Assembly: GCF_014201715.1 (NCBI RefSeq)
Contig: NZ_JACHFD010000006.1
Location: 46,510-110,509 of the forward strand
From: Haloferula luteola
Lineage (GTDB): Bacteria; Verrucomicrobiota; Verrucomicrobiia; Verrucomicrobiales; Akkermansiaceae
Direction: 5' to 3'
DNA: 64,000 nt
The notes under the pieces were generated by a model. It saw nothing but the letters and a program-made list of their open reading frames with translations, did no database searches and was not told where the DNA came from. A program made the translations under genes and the position numbers. Shown one piece after another: positions 63,332-64,000 of the stretch. Within the stretch, counting starts at the first letter, position 1. Every line of letters begins with the position of its first letter.

Positions 63332-64000
63332 ATGCATCGCATCATCGGAATGCTGGGAGCCCTCTCTCTGGGCATCATCACCGCCCACGCCGAGGACTCC
63401 AGCCCATGGCAGGACCTCTTTAACGGGAAAAACCTCGACGGCTGGTCCGGCGACCCTCGCCTCTGGTCCGTCGAGGATGGCATCCTCACCGGTCGCACCG
63501 ACGACGGCGAGCGCAAGCTCACCGTGAATTCCTACCTCATTCTCGACGTCGACGTCCCCGCCGACTTCGAGCTTGAGTTCAAAGCTCGCGTCACCGGTGA
63601 AAACTCCGGCGTCCAATACCGCAGCTGGAAAGTCAAAGACGTTCCCTTCGGCGTCGGAGGCCTCCAGTGCGACCTCCACCCTCAGCCCGAATACCTCGGC
63701 ATGTTTTATGACGAGCGCGGCACCGGGATCACCGTCAAGCACGGCGAAAAAGTCACCGTCGGCCAGGGCGTCGAAACGCTTCCTGCCTCCACCAAGCCAC
63801 CCACCCAACTCGGGGAATGGAACACCTACCGCGTCCAAGCTGTCGGGCGCCACTACCGCCACCAGATCAATGGCCAAACCGTCGCTGAATTGATCGATGC
63901 CGACGACTCCCAACGTCCACTCGACGGCATCATCGGCCTCCAGCTGCACGTCGGCGGACCCATGAAGGCGGAATACAAAGACTTCCGGATTCGCCCGCTC
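63332..64000 (+). CDS. DUF1080 (3-keto-disaccharide hydrolase) protein, 3' end cut by window edge
   Basis: 223 codons visible from ATG at 63332, with AGGAG eight bases before it. A signal peptide (MHRIIGMLGALSLGIITAHA) precedes the DUF1080 domain: WQDLFNGKNLDGWSGDPRLW, VEDGILTGRTDDGERKL, FELEFKARVTGENSGVQYRS, and GLQLHVGGPMKAEYKDFRIR. DUF1080 is a concanavalin-like sandwich that hydrolyses 3-keto-glycosides in some members. The gene runs off the right edge, so its end is not seen. Confidence 0.9.
   Translation, partial: MHRIIGMLGALSLGIITAHAEDSSPWQDLFNGKNLDGWSGDPRLWSVEDGILTGRTDDGERKLTVNSYLILDVDVPADFELEFKARVTGENSGVQYRSWKVKDVPFGVGGLQCDLHPQPEYLGMFYDERGTGITVKHGEKVTVGQGVETLPASTKPPTQLGEWNTYRVQAVGRHYRHQINGQTVAELIDADDSQRPLDGIIGLQLHVGGPMKAEYKDFRIRPL

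Overview
The window looks like a chromosomal stretch of a GC-rich Verrucomicrobiota bacterium, most like the Verrucomicrobiaceae (Luteolibacter, Haloferula and Roseibacillus type). This is inferred from gene content: several secreted sulfatases, a DUF1080 protein, a sigma-factor/FecR pair inside a degradation locus, a MoxR/von Willebrand operon, and many genes without a clear Shine-Dalgarno sequence. No rRNA, tRNA, CRISPR array, transposase or phage gene was found.

Layout. 1-5120 (minus): a moxR-DUF58-DUF4381-like-VWA-VWA/TPR operon with overlapping stop and start codons, cut by the left edge inside a 12-bp tandem repeat that encodes Asp-Gln-Lys-Gln units. 5332-7938 (minus): sucC, a small VOC protein and sucD, closed by a strong terminator. 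8016-13686 (minus): a large secreted protein of unknown function, aat, xseA, an FMN-dependent alpha-hydroxy-acid dehydrogenase and a DUF2721 membrane protein. 13739-16565 (minus): a divergent RtcB, a GNAT acetyltransferase and an HNH nuclease. 16566-17338 has no recognised protein gene, but its minus strand carries a perfect terminator with no known gene, a promoter-like element, a strong ribosome binding site and a sequence resembling the B12 box.

17339-30926: mostly housekeeping. It holds cardiolipin synthase, a DUF4139 protein, tag, a TauE/SafE transporter, glycyl-tRNA synthetase, an EF-hand lipoprotein, rlmH, two paralogous membrane-anchored coiled-coil proteins, an ABC exporter with an alpha/beta hydrolase, a thioesterase, DoxX, a KH-R3H RNA-binding protein and a GAF protein. 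31132-39569 (plus): a galactoside cluster of secreted aldose 1-epimerase, sodium/sugar symporter, galactokinase and a large secreted LacZ with an inserted lectin-like domain. These would release, mutarotate, import and phosphorylate galactose; galT and galE are not in the window.

39658-54555: a lipoprotein, a flippase-like membrane protein, acyl carrier protein and a FabG-like reductase next to a second GH2 enzyme; an atypical low-GC thymidylate kinase; ftsK; mannose-6-phosphate isomerase; an EVE protein; pcm; a radical SAM protein; an APC permease coupled to an unknown lipoprotein; and a DUF502 protein. 54692-64000 (plus): a co-oriented polysaccharide locus of three different sulfatases, an ECF sigma factor, a FecR-like protein, a GH43-like beta-propeller, a zinc metallopeptidase and a DUF1080 protein cut by the right edge. 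It looks like a self-regulated system for degrading a sulfated glycan.
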